DNA of 64,000 nucleotides from the NCBI GenBank assembly GCA_024703855.1, contig CP087965.1:256001-320000 (forward strand), read 5' to 3'. The DNA comes from Polaromonas sp. P2-4. GTDB lineage: Bacteria; Pseudomonadota; Gammaproteobacteria; Burkholderiales; Burkholderiaceae_C. This document shows positions 51,043-60,354 of this stretch, piece after piece (position 1 is the stretch's first letter; every line of letters begins with the position of its first letter). The notes beneath the pieces are model-generated. The model was not told the origin of the DNA. It saw only the letters and a program-made list of their open reading frames with translations, and ran no database searches. The translations under genes and the position numbers were made by a program.

Positions 51043-51857
51043 ATGAGCACCTCTTTCACGACCAAGTACATCGAAATCCAGGGCGTCGAGCAAACCTTCA
51101 AGACCAAAAAGGCCCGTTCTGCGCACTGCAAAACATCAACCTGACGGTCGCCAAAGGCGAATTTGTGGCGCTGATTGGCCACTCGGGCTGCGGCAAGTCC
51201 ACCCTGCTGAACCTGATTGCCGGCTTGACGACGCCCACGCAAGGCAGCCTGCTGTGCGCCAACCGCGAGATCGCCGGGCCCGGCCCCGAGCGCGCGGTGG
51301 TGTTCCAGAACCACTCGCTGCTGCCCTGGCTCACCTGCTTTGAGAACGTCTACCTGGCGGTGGAGCGCGTTTTTTCGGCCACCGAAAACCGTGCCCAGCT
51401 CAAGGCCCGCACCGATGCGGCGCTGGCCATGGTCGGGCTGACGCCCGCAGCGCAAAAACGCCCCGGCGAAATCTCGGGCGGCATGAAACAGCGCGTGGGC
51501 ATTGCCCGTGCCCTGTGCATGGAACCCAAGGTCTTGCTGCTGGACGAACCCTTCGGCGCGCTCGACGCCCTGACCCGTGCCAAGCTGCAGGACGAGCTGC
51601 TGCAAATTGTCGCCACCACCCAAAGCACGGTGGTGATGGTGACGCACGATGTGGACGAGGCGGTGTTGCTGTCGGACCGGATCGTGATGATGACCAATGG
51701 CCCGTCAGCCACCGTCGGCGAAGTGCTCAGCATTGACCTGCCCCGCCCGCGCAACCGGGTGGAATTGGCAGAAAGCACGCAGTACCTGCACTACCGCAAG
51801 GCCGTGATTGACTTTTTGTACACGCGCCAGGCGCATGTGGAGAAACTGAGCGCCTGA
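51043..51857 (+). CDS. nrtC: Nitrate ABC transporter ATP-binding protein (frameshifted)
   Basis: About 271 residues. MSTSFTTKYIEIQGVEQTFKTKKG, then a missing G near 51106, then FVALIGHSGCGKSTLLNLIAGL (Walker A), SGGMKQRVGIARAL (signature), LLLDEPFGALD (Walker B) and VTHDVDEAV (switch His). Length fits NrtD/CmpD-type ATPases without an added sensor domain. It follows nrtB by 9 nt. Confidence 0.9.
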
Positions 51858-51952
51858 ATTCACCGTTTGATCGAAGCACCCGCAAAGCCGGGTGAGCCCT
51901 GCCTTGCCCACGCATCCCCAAAAAGAATCCAGAAATAAAAAGGAGTGCCGAA

Positions 51953-54081
51953 ATGAGTGCCGTATTGCCCGTCAACACCCGCATCGCCAAAGCAGCAGCG
52001 GTTCCCGGTACACGTTTGTCCGCACGGGGCAAGCGCTTCTCATTCGGAAAATACCGCGAACTCATCGTCGCGGTGGCCTTCTTCCTGCTGTTCGACCTGG
52101 GCGTGCTGATCCTGAACTTCTACACCTCATTCCAGATCGCCGAGGACGCCTTGGGCGTCAACCTGTCGGGCCGCCAGCGCATGCTGTCGCAGCGCATGGC
52201 CAAGGCTCTGCTGTCGGTGGACTCCGCGCGCCAAAGCCTTGCCAACAGAGAAGGACGTCGAGGAGCTAAAAAACGCGGTGCGACTATTCGACGTGTCGCT
52301 CAAGGGGTTTCAGGGCGGCGCCACTGTGCCGGGCGGCGACGGCAAGCCGGTTGTTCTGCACGCCGCCAAAAGCAGCAAGGCGGTAGAAATCCTGAAGAAG
52401 GCGCAGGACATCTGGACCCCTTACCAGGAGAAGCTGGCGCCCGTGCTCGTGGGCACGGCCAGCGAGCTGGAATTGCAGGCTGCGGTGGAGTACGCCAAGG
52501 CCAACAACCTCAAACTGCTGGCGCTGATGAACGAGCTGACCACAGCGCTGGAAGCGGTGGCATCGGAGCGCGCCAGCGTTCTGCGCATGGTGCAAACCGG
52601 CGGCATCATCCTGGCCCTGCTGAACTTCGCCTTCATTTTGTTCAAGTTCCTGCGCCGCCTGAACACCTCGGATGCCGCGATCGAGGCCGCCACCGAAGAG
52701 AACCGCGAGATTCTTGTCAGCGTGCGCGAGGGTCTGTTTCTGCTCACACCAGAGCACCAGCTGGGCTCGCAACTGTCCCGCTCGGCCCATGAGCTGTTTG
52801 GCAAGACACTGGTCCCCGGCCAGAACTTTTTGCCCTGCTGTCGACCCTGGTGTCAGAGAAAGCACTCACCGACGCGCGTGACTATGTAGGCCTCCTGTTC
52901 TCGCCGCATGTCAAGGAACAGCTGGTCCAGGGCATCAACCCACTGGCGGAAGTGGAGCTCACGGTCAGGAACCGGCTGGGCCAGGACACCACCCGCTACC
53001 TGTCCTTTCACTTCAACCGGGTGCAAGACGGCGACACCGTCCGCCATCTGCTGGTCACCGTGCAGGACATCACGGAGAAAGTGGAGCTGCAAGCCAAACT
53101 GAGCGGCGAACGGCATCGGTCGCAAAAAGAGTTGTCCATGATGCTCAAGGCTTTTGAGACCGACCCGGCCATGATGCGTGGGTTTGTCGAGCGGGCTGAA
53201 GTCTCGCTGCTGGAGGTGAACGACCTCTTGCGAAGCATCTCGTCCGCCACCTCGGAAACCCAGGTGCTCAAGGCCGTCGATGGTGCTTACCGCCGCATCC
53301 ACGCCGTCAAGGGAGATGCCGCCTCCCTGGGCCTGGAAATTCTGGCCTCGCTGGCCCATCAATTCGAAAGCGAGCTGCAAAAGCTCAAGGACAGCGGTGC
53401 CGCCACCGGCGACGCGTTGCTGGCCCTGCCTTTGCCGCTGGAAGACCTGCTGGCCAAAGTCGGCGCCTTCAAGGCGTTGGGCCTGAAAAAGCCGGCAACC
53501 CTGCGCAGCCGCTGGAGGCCTCCGCGCCGCAGGCACTGAACGCCACGCTGACGCAACTGGCCACCGATGTGGGCATCGACTGCGGCAAACGCATCAACGC
53601 CAATGTGCGAATGGGCAGTGCCCTGGACATGCCCGCCGACAAAATGGACCTGGTGCGCGAAATCGCCATCCAGCTGGTTCTGCAATGCCGTTGTGCACGG
53701 CGTGGAGGCGCCGCCCACACGGCTGGCTTCAAGCAAATCCCCTGAAGGACAGGTGGCGGTCAACCTCACCCGCGATGAAAGCAGCCAGTGGCAGCTCAGT
53801 GTCCACGATGACGGTGCGGGCCTGAATACGGCAAACGTTCGCCGCCGCCTGCTGGAGCTGAGCTGGTACACCGCCGAGCAGCTGGAAAGCTTTAGCGACA
53901 AACAAATCGTCGCGCATATTTTCAAACCCGGTTTTTCCACAGCCCCCACTGCGTCCCGGCATGCCGGCCGGGGGTGGGCCTGGACCTGGTGCAGTCCAAC
54001 GTCCAAAGACTGGGCGCACGTTTGCTGCTGTCGAGCATTCCAGGCCAGCACACCGAATTCAAGATCTGCTTTGCAACCTGA
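51953..54081 (+). CDS. Membrane sensor with PilJ-type domain and CheA-like Hpt/ATPase modules (frameshifted)
   Basis: About 708 residues read over five shifts (near 52245, 52838, 53515, 53682 and 53968). Order: helix ELIVAVAFFLLFDLGVLILNF; PilJ-type periplasmic domain beginning NLSGRQRMLSQRMAKAL, known from NarX-like and PilJ proteins; second helix GGIILALLNFAFILF; a PAS-like region; an Hpt domain with AYRRIHAVKGDAASLG (phosphorylated His); a CheA-type ATPase with N box QLVRNAVVHGVE, G1 DDGAGL and G2 GRGVGLDLV. The CheW-like P5 domain of CheA is absent. Its place among nitrate transport genes suggests nitrate/nitrite sensing; the output is unknown. Confidence 0.7.
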
Positions 54082-54126
54082 ACGGATGAGGCAACAAACC
54101 ATGTTCAATCTAACCGGTGAAACATC

Positions 54127-54498
54127 ATGCGGCTGCTGATTGCGGACGACTCCAACATGATTCGTACCCGCATCTCGCGGGTGGTCCAGAACGGCGGCCT
54201 CAAGGGCGTGGTGCTGTGCGGACTGGCCAAAAACGGCAATGAGGCTGTGCGCATCGCCAAAGCCACCCGCCCCGAGGTGGTGACCATGGACTTGACCATG
54301 CCCGAAATGGACGGCATCGAATGCATTCAAGCGCTGCTGAAATTCGATCCAACCATCAAGATTCTGGTGGTCAGTGCACTGAGCGACAAAGCAACCACGA
54401 TCCAGGCGCTCAAGCTGGGCGCACGTGGCTTTGTCGCCAAACCTTTTTCCGACGAAGAGCTGCAGATGGCGCTGCTTGACGTTGCCGACGTGCGCTAG
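54127..54498 (+). CDS. Single-domain CheY-like response regulator
   Basis: 123 residues, receiver domain only. Acidic pair in MRLLIADDSNMIRTRI, phosphoacceptor aspartate in VVTMDLTMPEMDG, then the Ser/Thr in VVSALSD and the lysine in GFVAKPFSD. No output domain, so it must act by binding a partner. It lies 45 nt after the sensor kinase and 8 nt before the CheX-like gene. Confidence 0.85.
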   Translation: MRLLIADDSNMIRTRISRVVQNGGLKGVVLCGLAKNGNEAVRIAKATRPEVVTMDLTMPEMDGIECIQALLKFDPTIKILVVSALSDKATTIQALKLGARGFVAKPFSDEELQMALLDVADVR

Positions 54499-54506
54499 GA
54501 GGCTTT

Positions 54507-54965
54507 GTGGCCACACTCAACGAAACCGACCTCAAACTGTTTATTGACTCCATCAGGCACTACCTGAAAATCACGACCCGGCAGGAGCCCCAGATCACCT
54601 CCGCCTTTCTTGGCACGGGGAATGTCGAAGGCTTTGAATTCAACGGCATCGTCACCTTTTCGGGCAGTCACAACGGCCATGTCATCGTGTCGATGCCGGG
54701 CAAACTGGTGCGCGAGATCTTGCTGCTGCAGCACGAAACCGACTTGAGCGACAGCAACCTGCTGGACGCCGTCGGTGAAATAGCCAACACGCTGGCCGGC
54801 AATGCACGCAAGGCGCTGGGGCCGGAGCTCCAGATTTCGGTCCCGATCAAACTGCAGGGTGCGCACGGCATCAAGGCCAGGGTGCGCAAGCACCCCTATG
54901 TGATCACCCTGCGCTGGAACCACTATGAGGCCATGGTGTGTGTGGACATGGAGCGCAAGCACTAG
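54507..54965 (+). CDS. CheX-like CheY-phosphatase
   Basis: 152 residues of the CheC/CheX/FliY fold. The catalytic E-x2-N helix is in LLDAVGEIANTLAGNARKAL, and GFEFNGIVTFSGSHNGHVIVSMPGKLV is the usual beta region. Such proteins remove phosphate from CheY. It starts with GTG, placed by AGGAGG at 54497-54502. A phosphatase paired with a lone CheY and a kinase points to a complete phosphorelay. Confidence 0.75.
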   Translation: MATLNETDLKLFIDSIRHYLKITTRQEPQITSAFLGTGNVEGFEFNGIVTFSGSHNGHVIVSMPGKLVREILLLQHETDLSDSNLLDAVGEIANTLAGNARKALGPELQISVPIKLQGAHGIKARVRKHPYVITLRWNHYEAMVCVDMERKH

Positions 54966-54995
54966 CAAGTCCTGCATCATGAAACCCGTTCTGGC

Positions 54996-55012
54996 GCACG
55001 CTTTTGGCGTGC
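54996..55012. promoter_or_regulatory. 6-5-6 dyad upstream of narK1, candidate NtrC site
   Basis: GCACGC-TTTTG-GCGTGC has the geometry of NtrC sites (6-5-6) and lies 68 bp upstream of a sigma-54 promoter. A second dyad, GTGC-TTTTT-GCAC, follows near 55038. The sequence differs from the TGCACC consensus, so another activator is possible. Confidence 0.4.
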
Positions 55013-55079
55013 AATGCACCAGAAAATTCTGAAACCCGTGCTTTTTGCACCGTGTTTGGATGATTTTTGCCCTGAAAGC

Positions 55080-55095
55080 TGGCACGAGTTTCGCA
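55080..55095 (+). promoter_or_regulatory. Sigma-54 promoter of narK1
   Basis: TGGCAC-GAGTT-TCGCA keeps GG and GC ten bases apart; one mismatch in the -12 box. 40 nt before the narK1 start. Confidence 0.6.
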
Positions 55096-55134
55096 ACAGT
55101 GCATGTGAAATAAAATTTGACAAGGATTTGCACC

Positions 55135-56417
55135 ATGACGGGTTCGCCGGGTTTTTTTCGCAACTTTCTGAACAGTGGCCACTCGCCCACTTTGTTTGCC
55201 GCGTTTTTGTATTTTTCGTTTTCTTGCTGTATCTGGGTCCTCAACGGCGCGATGGCGCCCTTCATCTCGGAAACTTTTAACCTCAGCCCCGCACAAAAGG
55301 GCCTGATGCTGTCCATCCCCATCGTGGCGGGAGCACTGATGCGCTTTCCGCTGGGCCTGCTGTCGCAGTACATCGGCCGCAAGAATGCAACGCTGGTGGA
55401 AATGGGCATGATCGCCGTGGCCATGCTGTTCGGCTTTTTCTTCGTCAAGAGCTTTAACGACCTCTTGGCCATGGGCGTTCTGCTGGGCATTGCGGGCGCC
55501 AGCTTCGGCGTGGCCCTGTCTCTGGGTTCGGGCTCGTTTCCGCCGCGCCACAAAGGCCTGGCCATGGGTCTGGTGGGGGCCGGTAACGTCGGCACGGCCG
55601 TCTCGGTGCTGATTGCCCCGCCCCTGGCCCAGGCTTTCGGCTGGGTCACGGTGTACGGCCTGGCGGCGGCGGCCATCAGCGTGCCCATGCTGGTGATGAT
55701 TGTCTTTGCCAAAGAGCCTGACGACCTGGACGCACACGCCAGTTTCAAGGAACACATTGCCTGCCTGTTTGAAAAGACGGATGGGCCTTCAGCCTGATCT
55801 ACGCCGTGACCTTTGGTGGCTTTATCGGCCTGGCGACTTTCTTGCCCACCTATTACTACGACCAGTTTTCCGTCAGCAAGGTGCAGGCCGGCCAGCTCAC
55901 CATGCTGGCGGCATTCATGGGCGCGGCCCTGCGCATCTTTGGCGGCTGGATCTCAGACCGCTGGGGCGGCATCAACACCCTGAGTCTGGTGCTGATCACC
56001 ATTTCAGCCACGCTGGTTCTCTGCGGCATCTCTGGCGGCTCGCTGGTGCTTACTACGCTGCTGGTCATGCTGTGTTTTGCCGCGTTGGGAGCGGGCAACG
56101 GCGCCGTCTTTCAACTCGTGCCCCTGCGCTGGCCGCTGGCCACGGCGGTGGCGGGCTCGATGATTGGCGAGATAGGCGCACTGGGCGGCGGCCTGGTGCC
56201 CAGCGCCATGGGCCTGTCCAAACAGTATGCAGGCAGCTACATGTGGGGCTTTTTCTTCTTCGCCGTGCTGGCGCTCATGATGCTGGTGATGCTGCGGGTC
56301 ATGCAAATCCGTTGGACCCGCACCTGGGCTGAAAAGGGTGGCAGGGCGCGCAGCCAGACCGCCCCTTCCGGTAAGGCCTACCCTGCCGGCACAAACGGCG
56401 CCAGACTGGAAAATTGA
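55135..56417 (+). CDS. narK: NarK-type nitrate/nitrite transporter 1 (frameshifted)
   Basis: About 427 residues, twelve-helix MFS transporter. ALMRFPLGLLSQYIGRKNATLVEMG is the first conserved loop, and GIAGASFGVALSLGSGSFPPRHKGLAMGLVGAGNVG and SMIGEIGALGGGLVPSAMGLS are nitrate-signature regions. One G is missing near 55783 (FEKDGWAFSLIYAVTFGG restored). The N-terminus lacks the fused second half seen in NarK1-NarK2 fusions. About 80 % like the next gene by eye. Confidence 0.9.
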
Positions 56418-56447
56418 GCCGGATCGAAGCGTGTTCCGGCCCCAAGC

Positions 56448-56463
56448 TGGCACGCTTTTCACA
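56448..56463 (+). promoter_or_regulatory. Degenerate sigma-54-like promoter before narK2
   Basis: TGGCAC-GCTTT-TCACA matches the narK1 promoter in position and -24 box, but the -12 box has AC instead of GC, so it may be weak or inactive. Confidence 0.3.
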
Positions 56464-56509
56464 CCAAATCTGTGAGCTTTGCTTTCAGGTTTCATAAAGG
56501 ATATGCACC

Positions 56510-57721
56510 ATGGCAGGTTTTCGCACCTTTCTCAAGTCGGGCCATGCACCGACCTTATTCGCCGCCTTCCTGTATTTTGATTTCTGCTTTGCCGTCTGGG
56601 TACTGAACGGGGCCATGGCGCCGTTCATCAGCGAGACCTTCCATCTGACGGCGGCGCAGAAGGGCTTCATGATTTCGGTGCCCATTCTGGCGGGCGCCCT
56701 CATGCGTTTTCCGCTGGGCATTCTGGCGCAGTACATCGGTCGCAAAAATGCTGCGCTGGTCGAAATGGGCATGATCGTGATTGCCCTGGCCTTCGGTTAT
56801 TTCTTCATCAGTACGTACGACCATGTGCTGGCCATGGGCGTGCTGCTGGGCATTGCCGGCGCCAGCTTCGGCGTGGCGCTCTCGCTCGGCTCGGGCTGGT
56901 TCCCGCCCAAATACAAGGGCCTGGCCATGGGCATTGCGGGCGCGGGCAACTCGGGCACCGTGCTGGCCGTGTTATTCGCGCCGCCGCTGGCCATGGCCTA
57001 TGGCTGGCAGGCCGTGTATGGCCTGGCGGCTTTCTTCATGCTGATTCCGATGGTGGTGATGGTCGTTTTCGCCAAGGAGCCGCCGGACATCGAACACCAG
57101 ACCTTCCGCCAGCACATCGCCTGCCTATTCGAGAAAGACGGCTGGGCATTCAGCCTGATCTACATCATCACCTTCGGCGGCTTCATTGGCCTGGCCAGCT
57201 TCCTGCCCACCTATTTTCATGACCAGTTCGGTGTCACCAAGGTGCAGGCCGGCCAGCTCACCATGCTCGCTGCGCTGATGGGCTCGGCCGTGCGTGTGGT
57301 CGGCGGCTACATCTCTGACCGCGTGGGCGGCATCAACACCCTGAGCGGCGTGCTGGTGGTGGTCGCCATCACCCTGGTGCTATGCGGCCTGGCCGGCACT
57401 TCGCTCACCGTAACCACGCTGCTCTTCATGGTCTGCTTTGCGGCTTTGGGCGCAGGCAATGGCGCGTTGTTCCAGCTGGTGCCGCTGCGCTGGCCGCTGG
57501 CCACCGCCGTGGCCGGCTCGATGATTGGCGAGGTCGGTGCCCTGGGCGGCGGCTTCCTGCCCAATGCCATGGGCCTGAGCAAGCAGTACGCGGGCACCTA
57601 CCTCTGGGGTTTCGTTGCCTTTGCCGTGCTTGCGCTGGTCATGCTGGTGATGCTGCGGGTCATGCAAATCCGCTGGACCCGCACCTGGGCAGAAAAGGGT
57701 GGCCGCGCACGCAGTGCGTGA
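56510..57721 (+). CDS. narK: NarK-type nitrate/nitrite transporter 2
   Basis: Intact, 403 residues; the second of two tandem paralogues. Same blocks: ALMRFPLGILAQYIGRKNAALVEMG, GIAGASFGVALSLGSGWFPPKYKGLAMGIAGAGNSG and SMIGEVGALGGGFLPNAMGLSKQYAGTYLWG. Paired NarK proteins may divide nitrate uptake and nitrite export; which is which cannot be told. The upstream regions of both genes also resemble each other, so the duplication included the promoter. Confidence 0.9.
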   Translation: MAGFRTFLKSGHAPTLFAAFLYFDFCFAVWVLNGAMAPFISETFHLTAAQKGFMISVPILAGALMRFPLGILAQYIGRKNAALVEMGMIVIALAFGYFFISTYDHVLAMGVLLGIAGASFGVALSLGSGWFPPKYKGLAMGIAGAGNSGTVLAVLFAPPLAMAYGWQAVYGLAAFFMLIPMVVMVVFAKEPPDIEHQTFRQHIACLFEKDGWAFSLIYIITFGGFIGLASFLPTYFHDQFGVTKVQAGQLTMLAALMGSAVRVVGGYISDRVGGINTLSGVLVVVAITLVLCGLAGTSLTVTTLLFMVCFAALGAGNGALFQLVPLRWPLATAVAGSMIGEVGALGGGFLPNAMGLSKQYAGTYLWGFVAFAVLALVMLVMLRVMQIRWTRTWAEKGGRARSA

Positions 57722-58136
57722 TCAGCGAAGCTGATAAAGCGCGCAGCGCGTTGCCACCCTTTCAGTGCAGGCTAACTTTGCTCAGGCAAAGTTAAGCGAA
57801 GCAGGGCCGAAACTAAAAAGGTGGCAGGGCGCGTACCGCTAGCGCTTAAGCAGTCCAGCTCATTCCATTTCCAATTCAAGGCGAGATTATTGAGCTTTTC
57901 ACAATTCATGACAGCATCCCCGTCATTGCAGGCGCAGCGCGGCAATCCATGGCTGCGCTTGATCGACGATGGATCGCCACGGCCTGCGGCCTCGCGATGA
58001 CGAGACGGTGCGTAGGCCGCGCGATGACCGCAAGAGTGTCATCCATTAAGGAAAGATCAATAGGCGCACCGCCGCAGACAGTGCTTTAGCGTGACAAGGC
58101 GGGGCAACGACATATCGCGTTGAAGTAGCAATGAAA
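57722..58136. other. Intergenic region with hairpins and a REP-like element
   Basis: No gene seen. It holds TAACTTTGC-TCAG-GCAAAGTTA (57773-57794), a strong stem without a T run. AAAAAGGTGGCAGGGCGCGTA near 57816 resembles the last codons of narK1. At 57921-58002 is an imperfect inverted repeat (CGTCATTGCAGGCGCAGCGC, GGCAATCCAT, facing GGATCGCCACGGCC and CTCGCGATGACG), a REP-like design widespread in proteobacteria. Confidence 0.6.
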
Positions 58137-59162
58137 TCAGGTGCTGTCCCGCACCACCAGCTCGTACCCCACATCGACGCAAGGCGTTGCCACCGGCTCG
58201 CCATGCATGAGCGAGAGCAGCATGCGCGCTGCGGCACCGCCAATTTCGGCACGTGGGGTGTGCACGGTGGTGAGCGATGGCAACATCTGATCGCTGCCGG
58301 TCAGGTCATTAAAACCCGCCACGGCCACACGCTTGGGCACGGGAATGCGCAGGCGCAAGGCCGCCAGCAATGCGCCCTGGGCCAGGTCGTCGTTGCAAAA
58401 GAACACCGCATCCACACTGGGTTTCTGGCCCATGATCTGCTCGAACATGCGCCCCCCAGCGCCAGCGATGAAGGCGCCGGATTCAGCCATTCGAGGGTGG
58501 GTTCGTAGAGACCCGCAGCGCCCAGTTCGCGCCGCCAACCCTCCAGCCGCTGCATCGTTCGCGGGTCCAGCTGGGCGCCGGCAAAGGCGATACGGCGGCG
58601 TCCGCGCTCCAGCAAATGCCTGGTCATTGCCGCGCCCGCATCGACCTGCGAGAAACCGACGCTGTGGATCCCGGCATGGCCGGGCGCTTCCATCAGGTGA
58701 ACGCAAGGCACACCACTTTGCGCCACCAGGCTGCGTGTCACCTCCGTGCGTTCTGAAACCCGTCACCAGCAAACCCGCCGGGCGGTGCTGCAACTGCTCG
58801 CGCAGCAACTGCTCTTCTTCGCTCGCGTCGTAGTGCGTGATGCCAATCAGCGTCTGGTAACCCGCGGGCCGCAAGGTGTTCTGCACCGCTTCCAGCAAAT
58901 CGACGAACAGCGCGTTGGACAGCATGGGAATCAGCACCGCCACATGGGCGCTGTGACGCGATGCCAGCGCGCGGGCGGCCGGATCGGGCACATAGCCCAG
59001 CTTCTGCGCCGCAGCCTGCACGCGCTTGACCAACTCGGGGTCCACAGCGCGCTCGCCGCGCAAGGCGCGCGAGACCGTGATCGGACTGACGCCCGAGGCC
59101 AGGGCTACGTCGGCCAGCGTAACGCGGCCAGTGGCGCGGGGGCGTGCAGGATATGGGCTCAT
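58137..59162 (-). CDS. LacI-family regulator, gluconate GntR-like (frameshifted)
   Basis: About 341 residues. N-terminal helix-turn-helix and hinge: VTLADVALASGVSPITVSRALRGERAVDPELVKRVQAAAQKLGYVPDPAARAL. The sugar-binding domain follows with HVAVLIPMLSNALFVDLLEAVQ and DAVFFCNDDLAQGALLAAL. Shifts near 58745 and 58475 cancel out; between them RRRIAFAGAQLDPRTMQRLEGW is read in another frame. Divergent from gluconokinase, with two identical operators between, so it should repress that operon. Confidence 0.85.
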   Translation of the reverse strand: MSPYPARPRATGRVTLADVALASGVSPITVSRALRGERAVDPELVKRVQAAAQKLGYVPDPAARALASRHSAHVAVLIPMLSNALFVDLLEAVQNTLRPAGYQTLIGITHYDASEEEQLLREQLQHRPAGLLVTGFRTHGGDTQPGGAKWCALRSPDGSARPCRDPQRRFLAGRCGRGNDQAFAGARTPPYRLCRRPAGPANDAAAGGLAARTGRCGSLRTHPRMAESGAFIAGAGGRMFEQIMGQKPSVDAVFFCNDDLAQGALLAALRLRIPVPKRVAVAGFNDLTGSDQMLPSLTTVHTPRAEIGGAAARMLLSLMHGEPVATPCVDVGYELVVRDST

Positions 59163-59208
59163 GAGTTATAGGGTTAGTACTGATCCGACAGTTCGCCATA
59201 TTGACATA

Positions 59209-59222
59209 GGATAGCGCTATCC
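59209..59222. promoter_or_regulatory. LacI-type operator 1
   Basis: GGATAGCGCTATCC, a perfect 14-bp palindrome with the central CG typical of LacI-family sites, 47 bp upstream of the regulator start. Confidence 0.8.
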
Positions 59223-59318
59223 AAGACGGCCACGCAACGGATATACCCTAGTAGAAACCTTCCAGGTTTTGAAAATAGAGTTTTCCTTGCAGGTGGTTGT
59301 CATTTTTTTACCTCTTAC

Positions 59319-59332
59319 GGATAGCGCTATCC
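59319..59332. promoter_or_regulatory. LacI-type operator 2
   Basis: A second identical GGATAGCGCTATCC, 20 bp before gluconokinase. The centres are 110 bp apart, close to a whole number of helical turns, which would suit repression by looping. Confidence 0.8.
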
Positions 59333-59351
59333 TGAATATTTCCAAGACATC

Positions 59352-59853
59352 ATGAACGATTCCATAGTCATCATGGGTGTGGCCGGTTGCGGCAAATCCA
59401 GCCTGGGCCTGGCCGTCGCGCGCCGAAGGCTTGCTACTGGTGGAAGGCGACGACCACCACAGCGCCGCCAGCCGGGCCAAGATGAGCTGCGGCACCGCCC
59501 TCACCGACGCCGACCGCGAGGGCTGGCTGGACCAGTTGGGCCACGAGTTGCGCGCACCCGCACGGCCTGGTGCTGACCTGTTCGGCGCTCAAGCGTATTT
59601 ACCGCGAACGTTTGCGTGCGGCCAGCCCGGGCCTGCGTTTTGTGTTTCTCGACATCGCCCGTGAGCAGGCGCTGGCCCGCGTCACCGCCCGCGCACCCGA
59701 GCACTTTTTTCCACCAGCCTGGTCGACAGCCAGTTTGAGACGCTGGAACCGCCCACCGGCGAGCCCGGTGTGCTGCGCGTCGATGCACTGAACCCTATCG
59801 CCCAACTCCAGGCTGAAGTCGCCGCATGGCTGCACGCCAAGGAGCACGCATGA
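59352..59853 (+). CDS. gntK: Gluconokinase (frameshifted)
   Basis: About 167 residues. P-loop IVIMGVAGCGKSSLGLAVA, then VEGDDHHSAASRAKM with the family Asp-His, LTDADREGWLDQLGHEL, and CSALKRIYRERLRAASPGLRFVFLD; end DALNPIAQLQAEVAAWL. Phosphorylates gluconate to 6-phosphogluconate. At least three shifts (near 59432, 59557 and 59710). Its stop overlaps the next start (ATGA). Confidence 0.85.
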
Positions 59854-60349
59854 ATCAAGAAGTGCCCATCGGGCGCCTGCAGCGCCTGACCCACGCCGTC
59901 ATGGCCGGCTGCCTCGGCGTGATGGCCGTTGCGGTCTTCATCAACGTGGTACTGCGCTACGGTTTTGGCAGCGGCGTGGCCGCCAGCGAAGAGCTGTCGC
60001 GGCTGCTTTTCGTCTGGATGGTGTTCATTGGTGCCACGGCGGCCTATCCGGCCGGTGAGCATATGGCTTTTACCAGCCTGGTGGGTGCACTGCGCGGCCA
60101 GCCACTGGCCATGGCCTTGGCCACCGCCGTCATCCGGCTGCTGGTCGTGCTGGGCTGCGGGCTGATTGCCTGGGGCGCCTGGCAGCAGGTGGTAGTGGGC
60201 CTGGACAGCCATTCCGTGGTGCTGGGCTACCCCACCGCGCTGCTGCCCTTGCCGGCTTTTTGAGTGCCCTCGCCATCGGGGTGATGGCCTTGTTGGAATT
60301 AATCAAAAGAACACCGCTAGACCTTGGCCACGGTGCGGACGTGGAGTAA
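59850..60349 (+). CDS. dctQ: TRAP transporter small permease (frameshifted)
   Basis: About 167 residues, four helices. LTHAVMAGCLGVMAVAVFINVVLRYGFGSGVAASEELSRLLFVWMVFIGA is the DctQ signature. One T is missing near 60260; the repaired end (LSALAIGVMALLELIKRTPLDLG) stops at 60349, 5 nt before dctM. Confidence 0.85.
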
Positions 60350-60354
60350 TCATC

